From Orbilia blumenaviensis (taxonomy: Eukaryota; Ascomycota; Orbiliomycetes; Orbiliales; Orbiliaceae): a stretch of DNA of 64,000 nucleotides. Below the pieces are notes generated by a model. It made no database searches. It was given only the letters and a program-made list of their open reading frames with translations, and was not told the origin of the DNA. Positions within the stretch are counted from its first letter, which is position 1; the number at the start of each line of letters is the position of its first letter. This document shows, piece by piece, positions 48,801 to 60,971 of the stretch. The position numbers and the translations under genes were made by a program. Location of the stretch: NCBI GenBank assembly GCA_036872755.1, contig JAVHNS010000002.1, forward strand, positions 2,170,001 through 2,234,000, in the 5' to 3' direction.

Positions 48801-51800
48801 AGATGCACCCTTATCCTTCTTCTCTTTTTCTGCCTTTGGACCTCCTCGGCGTTTACCGGTAGGCTTGTCTGCTGGTGTCGGCGTGGAGACATCTTCTACA
48901 TTAATCGACGGTTTCCCACCTGCCTGGCGCTTCCCGGTTGGCCCAGGTGTCGCATTATCATCGTTGTCTCCAAACACGGGGGCTGCGGCCCTTCTAGGTC
49001 TACCGACGGTACCAGTAGGGACATCTTCAGAATCGACATCTTCGTCCTCAAGCGGGGTGCCGCGTCTCGCTTCGGTTAGTGTAGCTGCAGACGCTCTGGC
49101 TCTCGTAGTACGAGCGTTGGTGATTGCGATGGTGCGACCTGGTTTACGGCGTCTAGTCGTCTTCGCTGGTCTCACAAGGTCCTTGTAGGGCGTATCCTGT
49201 TTGGTCTGGTAGTAATGGAGGATGCATGCCTTATAGTCTCGACCCTCGATACCCAGCGCGATCTTACCCCATTGCTTCGGAAACTGTGCGAACCGTTCTT
49301 TGAAGACTTTTTGTTCTTCCTCGGTCCAGTTATCAGGTGCTCGCTCAAAAAGGAAGATTCCCTTAACAGAGGATTTGTCGGTAATAATATTGTTTGTATC
49401 GACGTAAAGGAGCCTGGCCTTCTCCTCAGGGTCAAGAATCATATCTGGAACCACGGCTTCGCGGGAGTCGTCGTACTTCTCCTTGGCTTCTGCTTCTGCC
49501 TTTTCGGCTTCCTCCTTTTCAGACAGCTTCATGATCCTTTCAATCTCGTACTCCGAGCTGACGAAATCGCTACTCACGCCACGTCCACTTCTACGACCAA
49601 GGCTCGCCGTCCCCGAAACTTCTAGATTGGCCGTTGCAGGCACAGCTTCCGCCGGTGCTGCATCGGCGGGTTCCGAATCAGACTTTTTATTTCGCTTTTC
49701 CTCAGAGTCAAGCTTTTCGCAATCTTGTTTCCAGCCGGGCAAGTGGTCCCGGTACTCCTGCCTTAGTTTCATCATCTTTTGCTCAACATTCATCTTGCGT
49801 TCCAGAATGTGCCTGGCAAGTATATTCTCAACCTTCGAATGCTGGCTGATATTTGCATTCCAAAATTCGTATTCAACAGGTTCTCTTTGACGGCCAGCAA
49901 TGAAATAAGGAAGCGATGATGTATCAAAGGTTTCTTTGGCCAGAGCACCTGGTTCTTCCTTAACGTCCGTAACCATAGCATCCTCATCTTCCTTAACGAT
50001 AGGGGCAAGGTCATGTAACATCTTCGGAGTCGACGGTTGCTCGGGTTCCGGTGAACTATCCATCGGTCCAGGTAACCTCGGCTTATCATCCATGGTTTGA
50101 GCGGCAAATTCTGCGGCGAGTGAAGGGGATAGACTATCTTGCTTGGTGGCGCCTTGAGATGATGTACCATCCTCTATCGCTTGTTTGGGCTCCCCAACCT
50201 CCTCAATCTCATCCTCTTGTTCCCGTACAGCCTTCGCCGCCGTTTCGGCTTCCTGAAGGTCCATCTGCTGCAACTGAACCTGTTTACTCTGCTTCCGTGT
50301 GTCGAGAGCGTTGAGCTGGGATTCGATAAGCCCTATCCGCTGATCAATTTCCTCGATTCTCTTTGTAACATCGGATGAAGTGAGTGCATCGTCATCGTCG
50401 GTCGGAGTTTCGGTCTTAACGTTATTAGGAGAAGATTTGGTCTCGACTGGGCTTTCTTGCTTAACATTGGGCTCTGGTATTGTTGTTGGTGGTTCAGTTT
50501 GTGGTGCATCCTCCATCTCAACATCCTGAGGTTCTGAAGGCCGTAACGGCCCCTCAACCACCTGTGCCCCGTTGCTCTCCTGTCCCTTTTCAAGATTATG
50601 GTCCACAATAACATCAGCACTAGGGGTCCTCCCAGCTCTAAGCTCTGTACTTGTCAACTTTGGAGACGTAAAGGGTTGGCCTGGCCGATTGAAGTGCCCT
50701 GTAGGGGCAGTTGATGCAAAGTTTCGGTTAGATGATCCACCAGCTATTCCTCCACGACCTGGATTCCAGGAACTCGGACGCCGTTCTTCCTCCTCACGCT
50801 TAACTGGGTACGGTGCCGGCCCGACTCCTCTACCAAAAGGCCCGGAAGTCATCATATTACCCCTACGGCCCCAGAACGAAGCCCCTCCGCCACGACCTGA
50901 CGGGTTATTAAGCGCCCGAGGCCCTGTGGGTACTGATGGAGGCAATGTCTGAGATGGTTGAGAAGGTGACGTTGGGGCGAAATGAGCAGGCTGGATGGGC
51001 GCAGGTTTGGCGGACTCCGTAGATGGCGAAGGAAGGGCTGGGGGATTCCTTGTCGTCGGAGACGCGGATAGAGGAAGCTGATCATGCATGATATTCTCAG
51101 CGCCTGTGGAAGAGCGCTTTTCCTGCGGCACAGGTTTAGGCTCCGTTGGTTCTTTGATTAGAGGCGCCTCTTTGACAAGCGTATCTTTTAGAGCATCCTT
51201 CTTGGTTTCAACAATATCCGTTACGCCATGTGCCGGCACTCCTGAGCCTCGGTCAAACCTGGATTCCGTCGAAGATGATTCTTTTCGGAATTCATTTATA
51301 TTTTCCATTTCAATATCACGACTGTTCCCTTCAAAAGATCGCTCATCGCCACTGTTGACTACTTCGCCCTCCTCAACCGGGCTAGGTTCATCAATAGGAG
51401 GTTTGTCGTCTATCGTTTTCTCATGTGGCTCTTCCTTAATCAAGGCTCCGGAATCGTCTTTGTCACCGTCCTTTTTATCCTTATCCCATCTAGGGCCTGT
51501 TGGTGGAATTCTGGGGCCTGTTGGTATCGTTCTAAGCGAACTGTTGGACAAAGCACGAGGACCTAATGGGATATCTCTAAAAGATGGGACACTTGGAGGC
51601 GCAGGAGCGGAGAGAATTGGAACGGATGGTGTTGGCCGAGTCAGATTGCGCTGAAACGTGCTCGGTGTGTGGGGCGGATGAGGAGTTTGTGGCGTCACAC
51701 TTTGAGGAGGTTGGTTATCGGATTTGAAAGGCGTATCAGATAGTGTTCTCTCATTGTTACGATCAGATAGTGGAGGGGGGGAATTGGTTGAGGGTGAAGG

Positions 51801-52987
51801 ATTTGAAGTATAACGGGAAGAGACAGTATGTGGGGGCGAATGAGTCGTTTGATGCTGCCCAGACGGCGAAGGCGACCTTGTGTGTGTAGAGCGTTTCCTC
51901 TCAGGGGGGTCATTCGGGCGAGGACCAACTGTCCGACGTTTCTTATACCTAGTGAATACCAAACGGACAATTAGCAATCAATCGGGGCCAAACAGTACCT
52001 GAGAACCAACGAAGATAGACATACTCGGCAGCTTCTCGTTCCCGTTGTTCTCTAGCGAGCTTGTTCGGATCGTCAACCGGTGATACAATTGGCAAGCCTT
52101 GGCTGCTAATGCTTTGGCGGTGGTGGAACTCTCGAGGATTATTATATGGCTCCCGAGGCTCCGGCCGGTACGATGAAGAATACGAATAATCACGCTCCCT
52201 AGCATCACGTGGGTGACCTTCCCTTTGGAAATGTCTGTCATCCCGGGCACCTCTTGCAAAATAATCCTCCCGGCCGTCTCGGAAATCCTCCCTCTGGTAT
52301 CTTTCCGGTCGATCATTCCATCCCCGTCTCTCCGGAGGAGGAGGACTCCTAGACCTCCGGGGAGGCGACGTTCTGCGAGAATACGGTCCACCCATAGGCC
52401 CACCAATTGATTGTCGTCTTTCTATTCCATTCCCGGGAGGCACATCTCTCACTCGCTGAGGAATCGGTGGACGATTGCGATAGTCATCATAATCGCGACG
52501 GTCCCGGAAACCACCACCATAGTTGTCGTTCACTGGGCTCATCCCTACAAAACAGCAACAAATTTAGCACGGAAACCACCATGATGATATAAGTTCTTCA
52601 AAAAAACAAAAAAAGGGCATCGATGGCAATAGCCAAAAACAGTGAAATATTCTATCACATACCACTTCCCGCGCCTAGAGGCCCCACTGTCGCACGAGAC
52701 CTTGGCCCTATAGGAGGAGGAGGAGACCGTCCTCTGGAACCAGGTGGTACTCTCCCTCCATAACTACTGTTCCCGGGACCACCAGCCGGTGGCCCTCCCT
52801 GGTGCGTCAGATACGCCCGCGGTCCTTTAGGCGGCTCTCTAGAAAAATTAGGCGGCTCTCTAGAAAAATTAGAAAATTCTGGCGATCTGGTTCGTTTATG
52901 AGGCGATATCGACCGGGAAGCTGTAGAAGGTTGGTTACGATTTGAAGGCGGACCTTGATGAGGAGGTGGTGATTGCTGCGAAGACAT
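45898..52987 (-). CDS. snt1: SANT-domain corepressor, Snt1/NCoR-like (Set3 complex)
   Basis: Chromatin protein related to yeast Snt1, the SANT scaffold of the Set3 histone deacetylase complex. Minus-strand exons are 52987-52663, 52544-52007, 51948-48267 and 48207-45898 (2284 aa). Phases close. The second intron has a poor donor (GTTCTC); GTACTG at 51998 with a later acceptor is an alternative. Residues 1-285 are Arg/Pro-rich and disordered. A coiled coil lies near 814-875 (RIEEIDQRIGLIESQLNAL). The first SANT domain is near 1158-1202 (NWTEEEQKVFKERFAQFPKQ). The second, near 1479-1525 (SYWSVPETQDFPQLLASF..), is completed across the last intron with MVRNNYQRG. The C-terminal 700 residues are Pro/Gln-rich. 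Confidence 0.9.
46887..47006 (-). repeat. In-frame 15-bp minisatellite in snt1
   Basis: Eight units of 15 bp, each encoding five residues of the type QGMSS, QAMPP or QALPS in the disordered C-terminal half of Snt1. Three central units are identical at DNA level. The period keeps frame, so length changes would be tolerated. Confidence 0.9.
52827..52868 (-). repeat. 21-bp tandem duplication in snt1 exon 1
   Basis: Two exact, adjacent 21-bp copies, encoding a doubled seven-residue unit (NFSREPP type) near the Snt1 N-terminus. Confidence 0.9.
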
Positions 52988-55900
52988 TTAATAGTTTTTT
53001 CCGGTCACAAGGACGGCGTAATGAAGTCGCGACGACCCTCGAGTCGCCGATTGGACAGACACTTCGTTGGCGGGTAGAACGCTGAAAATCTCGGTTAAAC
53101 GCCCTTCCTGCACCGTAATGTGTCCTGTTGGTTCTCAAGGAGTCGCCGGCCCATCCAATATTGAGCAGGATCTCGCCGTGCTGCCAGGCACTGTCGACCG
53201 GGCGGAAGTATATATAAATTTAATGCCGATAGATGGTGGCAGGTAGTAGAAACGGCGATGGCGAGGTCGGGGTTTTTTCAAGGTTGATGTTTTGGTGTTC
53301 GCCAGGCCGGGTCAGGCTGGGCTGTCACTCTCAAAGTGGCAATGCCAATAAATCCAATGTAAAACTCAAGTCAAACCAAAGCCAAAAAAGCCAAAAAAGG
53401 GTGGCAGGATCAGAGCCTCCACCGGAAAACGAGGCTCAAAACAACTATTCTTTCCGTTTTGATGGTCCCAAAAGGGCTGCTAGGTCGATAGACGACCGTT
53501 ATGATGCTCTCAAGGATAAAAATGGGGGTGTAGAATGTATGTAGGCGAGTGAGAATAGAGGATTAAAAGGTAAGATGTCGAAGTTCTGGAAAAGCCCCAT
53601 CATGAAAAGGCTAAAACAGCCCAGGCACCATTTGGGCATGCCCAGAATCTTCAATTGAAAACCGACCAATCAGTGGTGGTCAGGCCATGTTCTTCGCTTG
53701 AAACATGCACATCCTCGCCGCTGTGGCCTGTCCAGGACAGGCCAGGGTATTCTGCTAGCATCAGATATCAAAAGGCGTCAACTGAAGCTACATTTCGAAA
53801 TTCTGATTTCTAGATCCTGCAGGGCATTCATTCATGCTTCTTTTGCCTTGGAGGCTCTTCGAGTTCGGTGATAGGCTAGGCCCGGCATCATACTGTCTGG
53901 CAGGAGACGAGCCAGTTTCATTGAACCACGTGGCACCGATCCTGGATCTCGGGTGGCCTTCAGAGCAGATCGCGAGCTTTTCTGCATATAGGCCGGTCAG
54001 TGATGATAATAATAATTTCCTCGCGCGGTATATCCGGGGATATGTATGCTTGGCTTGATACTGTGTAAAGACGTATGGAAACCCTGGTTTGGACCCATGA
54101 ATGAAGTTTTCGAGATTAAGATGCTAAATTCAGTTGCTAAACAGCGTGCATGAGCCGAGATTGCGATTGTTTGTGCATGACAGAAAAAGTCTGGAAGCTC
54201 TATTCCAAGCAGGAAAATGCTGAGCTGAGAGCTGCCACATGCGTATCAAATTCACAATCGCGAACATGATATTTTGTTTTGATCAAGATCGATGGCTTCG
54301 GATACACACGCTGGAGGCAAAGCATGATCTGGCTTAGTCAATGAAGCTACATGCCTACCGACAGTCCTGCAACCAAACGGTTTCTGGGAGGCCTCTGGGC
54401 ACCAGCCAATCACGGGTTTGTCGATGGTCGGTGAATAGGATTAATTAATTGCTTGTCTTGTCCTGTCGCGGCGTAAACAGGCTTGATCGTAAAACCGGTC
54501 GTTTGTATATAGGTACGTAGTCTCAGTCTAAGACGAATACCTAGGTAGGTACATGTATATCAAACTTGAGCATCAAAAATGTAGCCGTGCCGCATATGGC
54601 GGCGGATGGACTGCTGACGACGCTCGAGCTCAATCCAAAGGGACATGCACATATGCTGGAAATCATGATCATGGATGGATGTGCGACCGGCCAGAGAGCG
54701 GTTCGGCCTCTAGGATCATACGCCAGTCGTAATATTGACGAAGCATTACTTCAGCATGACTCGTGATGTGCGGTCGGAGACATTGAGATTCTCATTACCC
54801 CTTCTTTACCTAAAATATTGCATCCTGAGCCTGTGAATCCGCATCCAACAGACTAAATGCGAATATCACGAAGGAGCGCTTCCAAGCCATTCCCTTGTAC
54901 CCTCCGTCTTCTCCCGACATACCGCATCCACATCACCATTCTCAAATCCCCTCTTCCAATGCTCGCGCCATCGAGAGGAGAAATGAATCTTAACTCCTTC
55001 TTCTCCATTGTATAATTTTTTACCCTTTTTTTGTTGAGGTCCAGGTCATACATAGCCCATATGTACAGGCAGCGGCATTAGCAAATTCATTAGCAAATCG
55101 CACGACGGCTGTGCTGAGGCCTCTAACCAGAGGCAGCTGGTCGCTGGATAGATCACATACATCCACCCTTGGGCATGCGGACACCCGAATTCCCAAATCG
55201 TGGAGAATCCTGGTTCGGTTGGTGTCAAAAGTTAGTTCTTAATTATAAGCTTCTGGGCCAAATTTCGGGCGACTCCCGTACCTGCAGCCCAACTTCTGTT
55301 TCCAACGTTCCAGGCCGGTTGTCGAGCTCTTCGTGCAGCTCTTTGCATTTGCTCTTTGCCTTGCTTCAATTTTCGGTTTTCGGTTTTCGAGCCGCTTGAG
55401 CTGCAGCATGCCTCCCTCGTAAGAGGTATGCAAGGCCGACCAATGGCCATGCCATCGTGTTCCATGATAGGGACTTCTTCCTATCACCGGCCATTCCGAT
55501 TTTTTCTCGGCCCATCTCCTCTCCCTGTAGGTTGCAGATAAGAGAGAAAAATATTTCCCTAAACGAACCGGAACCGCTGGTTGGAACGAACAGTCGACAT
55601 GGGGCCAGTTACAATGGGGTAATCGATACTCCCGGCTATCAATGGAACGTCAAATCCAACACCCTTCCTGGAACGGGCAAAGCATGGTGAGAGGTTTTGT
55701 AGATTTTAGTCTGGAAAAAAAAAAGTCTTGCTCCTGACGCTATGAGGGAGAAGAAAGAAAGAAAGAAAAAAAAAATCATGTCGACCTCGACCCGTGATAT
55801 TGATGTTTGCTAAGGCGATTTCGGACATCATCAGACACCCCAGATAAATCCATAGCTTTTAGATATTCTTGAGGCATGAGCTCACCGCTACTTAGTTAGC

Positions 55901-56317
55901 ACCAACTGCCAGCAAGTGACTCTTTTTCTCTAGTTGATTATATAAACCTCAAGCTCATCCTCTCTTCAAATCTTTTTCCAATATAATATACTTACATCAC
56001 CAAAACAAAAAGCCGTGCAAGCATCGAAAAAGCGATTACACTATAGCATTTTATCACCTCCTATCAGCAATTCAGCGCAAGCACGGCATTCACAGCAACC
56101 ATATCTCAAATCCAACAAACATCAAACTATCGATCAATTATTTCACACCGCAAACACAGACCTTGAGCTCGCTCTATTTGAGCTTCAGTCCGGTGGGATC
56201 AAGGCGACAATTGACAATAGTTCTTGCCGACCCATTCCTAATACGAACAAATATATTAAATATCTATACGACTAGTTGTAATACTACTCGAAAGCGAAGC
56301 GCCCATCATCAGTTACA
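52988..56317. other. Divergent intergenic region snt1/asparaginase, 3.3 kb
   Basis: Promoters of snt1 (minus) and the asparaginase gene (plus). No supported gene; frames up to 103 codons (53233-53544) are unconvincing. Notable sequence: a perfect 9-bp palindrome with one-base centre (53725-53743) and CCTAGGTA-type motifs near 54540. Confidence 0.5.
53725..53743. repeat. Perfect palindrome GGCCTGTCC-A-GGACAGGCC
   Basis: Nine-base arms around a single central base. Could be a binding site for a dimeric regulator; it lies about 740 bp upstream of snt1 and 2.6 kb upstream of the asparaginase gene. Confidence 0.8.
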
Positions 56318-59300
56318 ATGGTTACCGCAAAGATGCGCCGGGAGAGCTTCGTTGAGTACGAAGAAGCTGTCGCCGAATCTAGAGTCCTCATTATCATGAC
56401 TGGTAAGTATTCCCATCCTGCATTGCGTCATATATCTCCGGAGTAGTATCAATAGGCAAAGAAATACATGTTCTAACAAACACCGTTATCATATAAACAG
56501 GGGGGACCATATGCATGCGTAGGAGCCCGGACGGCTACGTGCCTGTATGTGCATACCCGATCCCGTTGATACCACTAAACTAGGGTATTATTGAGTTTAA
56601 ATCCATTCGAGTTCAAATTTTGTTGACTCTAGTATGTCCTATAGGCGGAAGGTTTCTTAGAATCATGCCTAGCTATTCGACCGTCATTTAATGACAATTC
56701 GCCCATGAAGGAACTAGTTGCGCGGACGGATAGTGGAGAAGAGAAGGTTCTTAAATCTTTAAGAACCCCATTAACTAGCTATCGCAAGAAAATCAGATAT
56801 TGCGTGTTAGAGTTCAACCCATTATTGGACAGCAGCAGTATCAACGCCAAAGGTTCGCAACCTTATATGCAACATTGTCCGGAAACCTATCTTTTGACAC
56901 ATTGATTATAGGATGGAAGAAAATCGCCTTCACAATATACAACAACTACAAGGAGTTCGATGCCTTCCTTGTCCTTCATGGCACTGATTCACTGGCCTAT
57001 ACAAGCTCAGCACTAAGCTTTATGTTACAGAATCTCGGCAAACCAGTTATCTTAACGTACGTTACACAAAGCCCCGTAGTTCCATGTTGCAGATAAGATA
57101 CAAATGCTAACTTCATATTCGCGTACAGAGGCTCTCAGGTATGAAACATATATATCTTAGCAGCGTGGACAATAGCAAGGATAGTGAGCTAAGAATACTC
57201 TTACAGACACCTATGACAGAGCTACAAAACGACGCTACAGATAACCTACTAGGCTCTCTCCTTATTGCAGGACATTTTATGATCCCTGAAGTCTGTCTCT
57301 TTTTTAACCACGAACTATACCGAGGAAACCGTGCCACAAAAGTCAATGCCACAGCTTTTGCCGCTTTCCAGTCTCCAAACTTCCCACCTCTCGCAACAGT
57401 CGGAATCAATACGACGGCCCGGTGGGATTTGATCACCCGGCCGAATGTAATCGAAAAATTCCGAGTCGAAGAGAACCTCGATGCGCATGTTGCATGTTTA
57501 CGTGTATTCCCGGGAATTCTACCAGAGATGGTAGAAGGTGTGCTAAATTTGAAAAACTTGAAAGGATTAGTCCTCGAAACTTTCGGCGCTGGGAATTTGC
57601 CCGAGGACGAGAGATTGTTACAGGTTCTGGGCGAGGCATGCAGACGAGGGATCATCATCGTGAACGTTACACAATGTAAGTTTTCTTTTCTCCGAGTTCG
57701 TTCCCCCCCCAACCCTAGATGCCTGTTATCCAGATAAGCATTTCCTATGTTTCATCTTAATATGTAAAAGGTCGGGTAGAAGGCGAATCAACCGGGATTT
57801 ATAAGAAAGGGAGAAGAAAGGCTAATATCTGTGGTGCTTTCATAGGTTTGACGGGTACTGTCAGCCCATTATACGCACCGGGTACGGCACTAGGCCGAGC
57901 TGGTGTAGTATTCGGGCATGACTTAACATCAGAAGGTATACCTACCATTATTATCTATTAATTCTCCTATTCCATAAACTAACATTTTATTCCTCCAGCC
58001 GCCCTAACAAAACTGATATGGCTTCTGGGCAAAAACCTCACCGACACACAAATCCGCTTCCAAATGTCACACTCCCTTCGAGGCGAACTCACTGAACAAT
58101 CACAAACCCTCTTCGAGCATCCCGGACTCACCCCAAAAATGGAGTCAATATCTCGTCTGGGGTACGCAATCCGAGACGGCGACCTCGACGAAATCGAGCG
58201 GGTATTGGTCGCCCAGGAAGGGTGGTTACTCAACGAGGTGGACTATGCGGGGAGAACACCGTTGGTAAGCGATGTCCAGTTTTCCCTAAAACCTTCACCG
58301 TGTGATTCTGCCTCGGCATCGGTGGCATCGTCGAGGGACTGCAGTTATGGCCATGCCTCAGTATCCGCAATTTGTGACCGAGAATGCGTAGATGCGGCCG
58401 TACCTTCCAGTAATAGAGAGGATGTTGTAAGTGTATCGGGAATGAAGCAACAAACATCGCAATTTTTGCCACTTACAGCACCCGGTTCCCCTACAATGAG
58501 ATGGTAGGATGAACATCAATTAAAAGGTGTGTATAAAAAGTAAGTGTGTGCCCATGCAAGTGTGAGTGCGTATCACGGGATCGTCATTTCTGGAGTCTCT
58601 GTCGCAATAAAACCCCCCAATTTCTTAAGCAGCGAAAAAAAAAAAAGTTCAGTTTCATATCTTATCGTTTTAGCGACCTGCCGTTGTATTTTGTTACATT
58701 CATGCATTTATGGCGTGGGATTTTGAGTTCCTTCCATTCTATTCTTGGTTGATTTTGTTTCTTGTATAGTCCACTTCTATTTCTATTTCTATTTCATACT
58801 ATTTCCTTCTAAGTCAACCGTCGTTTCCTTTACCTCAGAGGCGATTTCCAGAAACAGACTATGATCTCGTGGACATACTCGCTCTTATCATGCATGGGCG
58901 TTTGCGGAGTTCATCGTTCCCCTTTGCCCCATACCCACCTCGGTGACTATGAGTGGCTCCTCGGGGAAAGATAATGTATGCGTGACCTCGATATGTGAAG
59001 CTGAAACTGCAGTCCCAGCCGTAGCCGTAGCCACCACGTAGCTACTCTTATCTAAAAAATCAGTAATCCCTTCTCATACCGGACCAAGCTGACGTGATCC
59101 CGCTAAAAAAACTACTCTAGCACCACGCCGCAATCCAATCTAATAGTCATGTCCTCCGGCATCTTCTCTCACGCGGCGCCTCAGTTCACATCCGCAACCG
59201 CGAGAATCACACCCCACTATATCTCGCCGCGGACGCGGGGTACCCTGAGAATGTGAAACTGCTCCGTGAGGCCGGAGCACATTTACACCCGGATGAAGTG

Positions 59301-59558
59301 GAGCTCGCAGAAATGCTTAAGCAAAAGGCAATTAGGAGTTCAACATCTAGCATGTCGAATTCGCCAGTCGGAGGGAGTTCCACGAATGTAGCTACGGTTG
59401 CCACGGAGGGAGCGGCCGCGGCCACCTTGAAGGTACCGGATGGGCATCAGAATCATGCAGGGAATAGTGGAGCGGGTGGATCTACGATTCACAATGCATC
59501 GCTTGGGAACGGAATTGATAGTGAAGCAGCAGAGTGTTGGACTTTGGCTGGTGTATGA
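56318..59558 (+). CDS. Asparaginase/lysophospholipase-type protein with ankyrin repeats
   Basis: Type I L-asparaginase (Asn to Asp plus ammonia) fused to ankyrin repeats, the architecture of eukaryotic 60-kDa lysophospholipase/asparaginase. Nine exons: 56318-56402, 56501-56544, 56645-56852, 56912-57056, 57129-57138 (10 nt), 57207-57675, 57771-57935, 57999-58264 and 59121-59558 (609 aa); all phases close. Catalytic motifs are MTGGTICM (nucleophile Thr), LHGTDS (Thr-Asp pair), LTGSQTPM built across the 10-nt exon, and RATKVNA (Lys). Ankyrin repeats begin at about 425: GRTPL joins HHAAIQSN across the last intron, then ASVHIRNRENHTPLYLAA and ENVKLLREAGAHLHPDE. The last intron is 856 nt, while the others are under 110. 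Convergent with nmrA. Confidence 0.92.
58265..59120 (+). other. Unusually long intron of the asparaginase gene
   Basis: GTAAGC donor at 58265, CTGAC branch-like site at about 59089 and CTCTAG acceptor ending at 59120. If retained, translation continues for 81 codons to TAG at 58505-58507 and gives a protein lacking most ankyrin sequence. I see no gene inside; the small frames at 58544-58752 look like noise. Confidence 0.75.
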
Positions 59559-60971
59559 AAGGGCGGAATTAACGAGACGAAAGACGGTATTTTCAACGAA
59601 TTGCTGTTTTAGAGACATGCAGCGTAGCGTTTTACATGTATCATATGCCTGAAAATGTATAATAAACCCAACCCCCAAAAAGCTTCGTATGGCCGGTTCG
59701 CATACACCCGAAGGATACTAATTGTAAAGGGCAGTAAAGGATACTAGGCAAATAGGAAACCGAGCTGTTGCTCCTCATGGGCAGTTCTATTGGTAACCAG
59801 TGAGCCCGTTCGGAGAGTTTTCCGTGTCGGCAAGAGTCCTTTGCATGGTCCCGTGAATGAATTCCGGCTATACAGGACAGTGTCTCCATTATTTTGTGTA
59901 TGTAATCGCCTTGGGGTCCCAGTTCCAAATTAAATCAAAAAGGACAAATGAATCGAGCCAATCTTAGCAGCAGCCCATGTCACACACGTACACGTTCGAG
60001 ACCGGTAGAGCTGCTAGGATAAGCAGTAAGACCCCAAGAGATCCTCAAAGGCTTCCACGGTCTTCGACTATTCTTGACTATCCACCTTGGCGCCAGAACG
60101 GATAGTATGGTCGAGCTCTAGGCCTAGCAGTCATAGACGAAAATTTTTTTTTGCCTTGCAAGCTGGCGTGGGTGGCCTTTAAGCTCTGGTGGTCCCTTTT
60201 TCATCACATAAATCTTAGGTAAAAGGAAACAAGGTTGGGTAGTTTTTCTGCTACTATAGCATAACAACCCCATATCAATATCACGAATGCACGCCCTCAT
60301 GGGATGACGTTGAACGAAAGCGGACTGGCTCATCATGGGCAAAGAGCTTATTTTTGAAATCAATTAGGGCATACGATGGCGAATGCATCATGGATCCCTC
60401 GGAAATACCTTCGAATGGTTGTACAATGGATGGTATCTGGCCACGTAGTATTTGTTTTTTACTCCTTGCTTCTCCCACGTTATACGTACAAGATAATAAC
60501 AGCCAGAAAAAAAAGAGGAGAGTGAACGCCAAAAGCCGCTTGAATGATATCAACCTTAGCACAAAGCATGCAGTGGAAAAAGAACTTTTGGTTGGTGATT
60601 TTTTTTAGGGTGGAGTTTGGTTGCGTAAAACTTTCCAAAATCAAACTCATACAGAAAAGAAAAACGTTGAGATTAACCCGAAGGGTCGGTGGTCATTTGA
60701 GTAGCGTGAAGAACTTTTTTTGGTGGTTTATAGCATAAAAAAAAACTGAAGAGGGGGAAATTGATGAAATCTGGAATATCCGGTGGTCCTTGAATGCGCC
60801 TGGAAATGTTATTTGAACGATGCTTGGATATCGTGGTTGATTCCCACAGCAAGAAAGAGTAAGAAGTGAAGAGAAAAAAGAGTAGTCCGTAAAAATGTCG
60901 TCATAGTGTAGAAATAATGCAGTGTAGTAAAAAAGATTTTGATGCCCCAGTACGCCAAAAGAAGTAGCAAA
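59559..60971. other. Convergent intergenic region asparaginase/nmrA, 1.4 kb
   Basis: 3' flanks of two convergent genes. Frames of up to about 95 codons on both strands are not convincing. T-rich and A-rich short runs occur near 60600-60760. Confidence 0.5.

Noticed and set aside
59990..60025. tRNA B-box-like GTTCGAGAC
   Set aside because: No pairing T-stem and no matching acceptor or D-arm around it.
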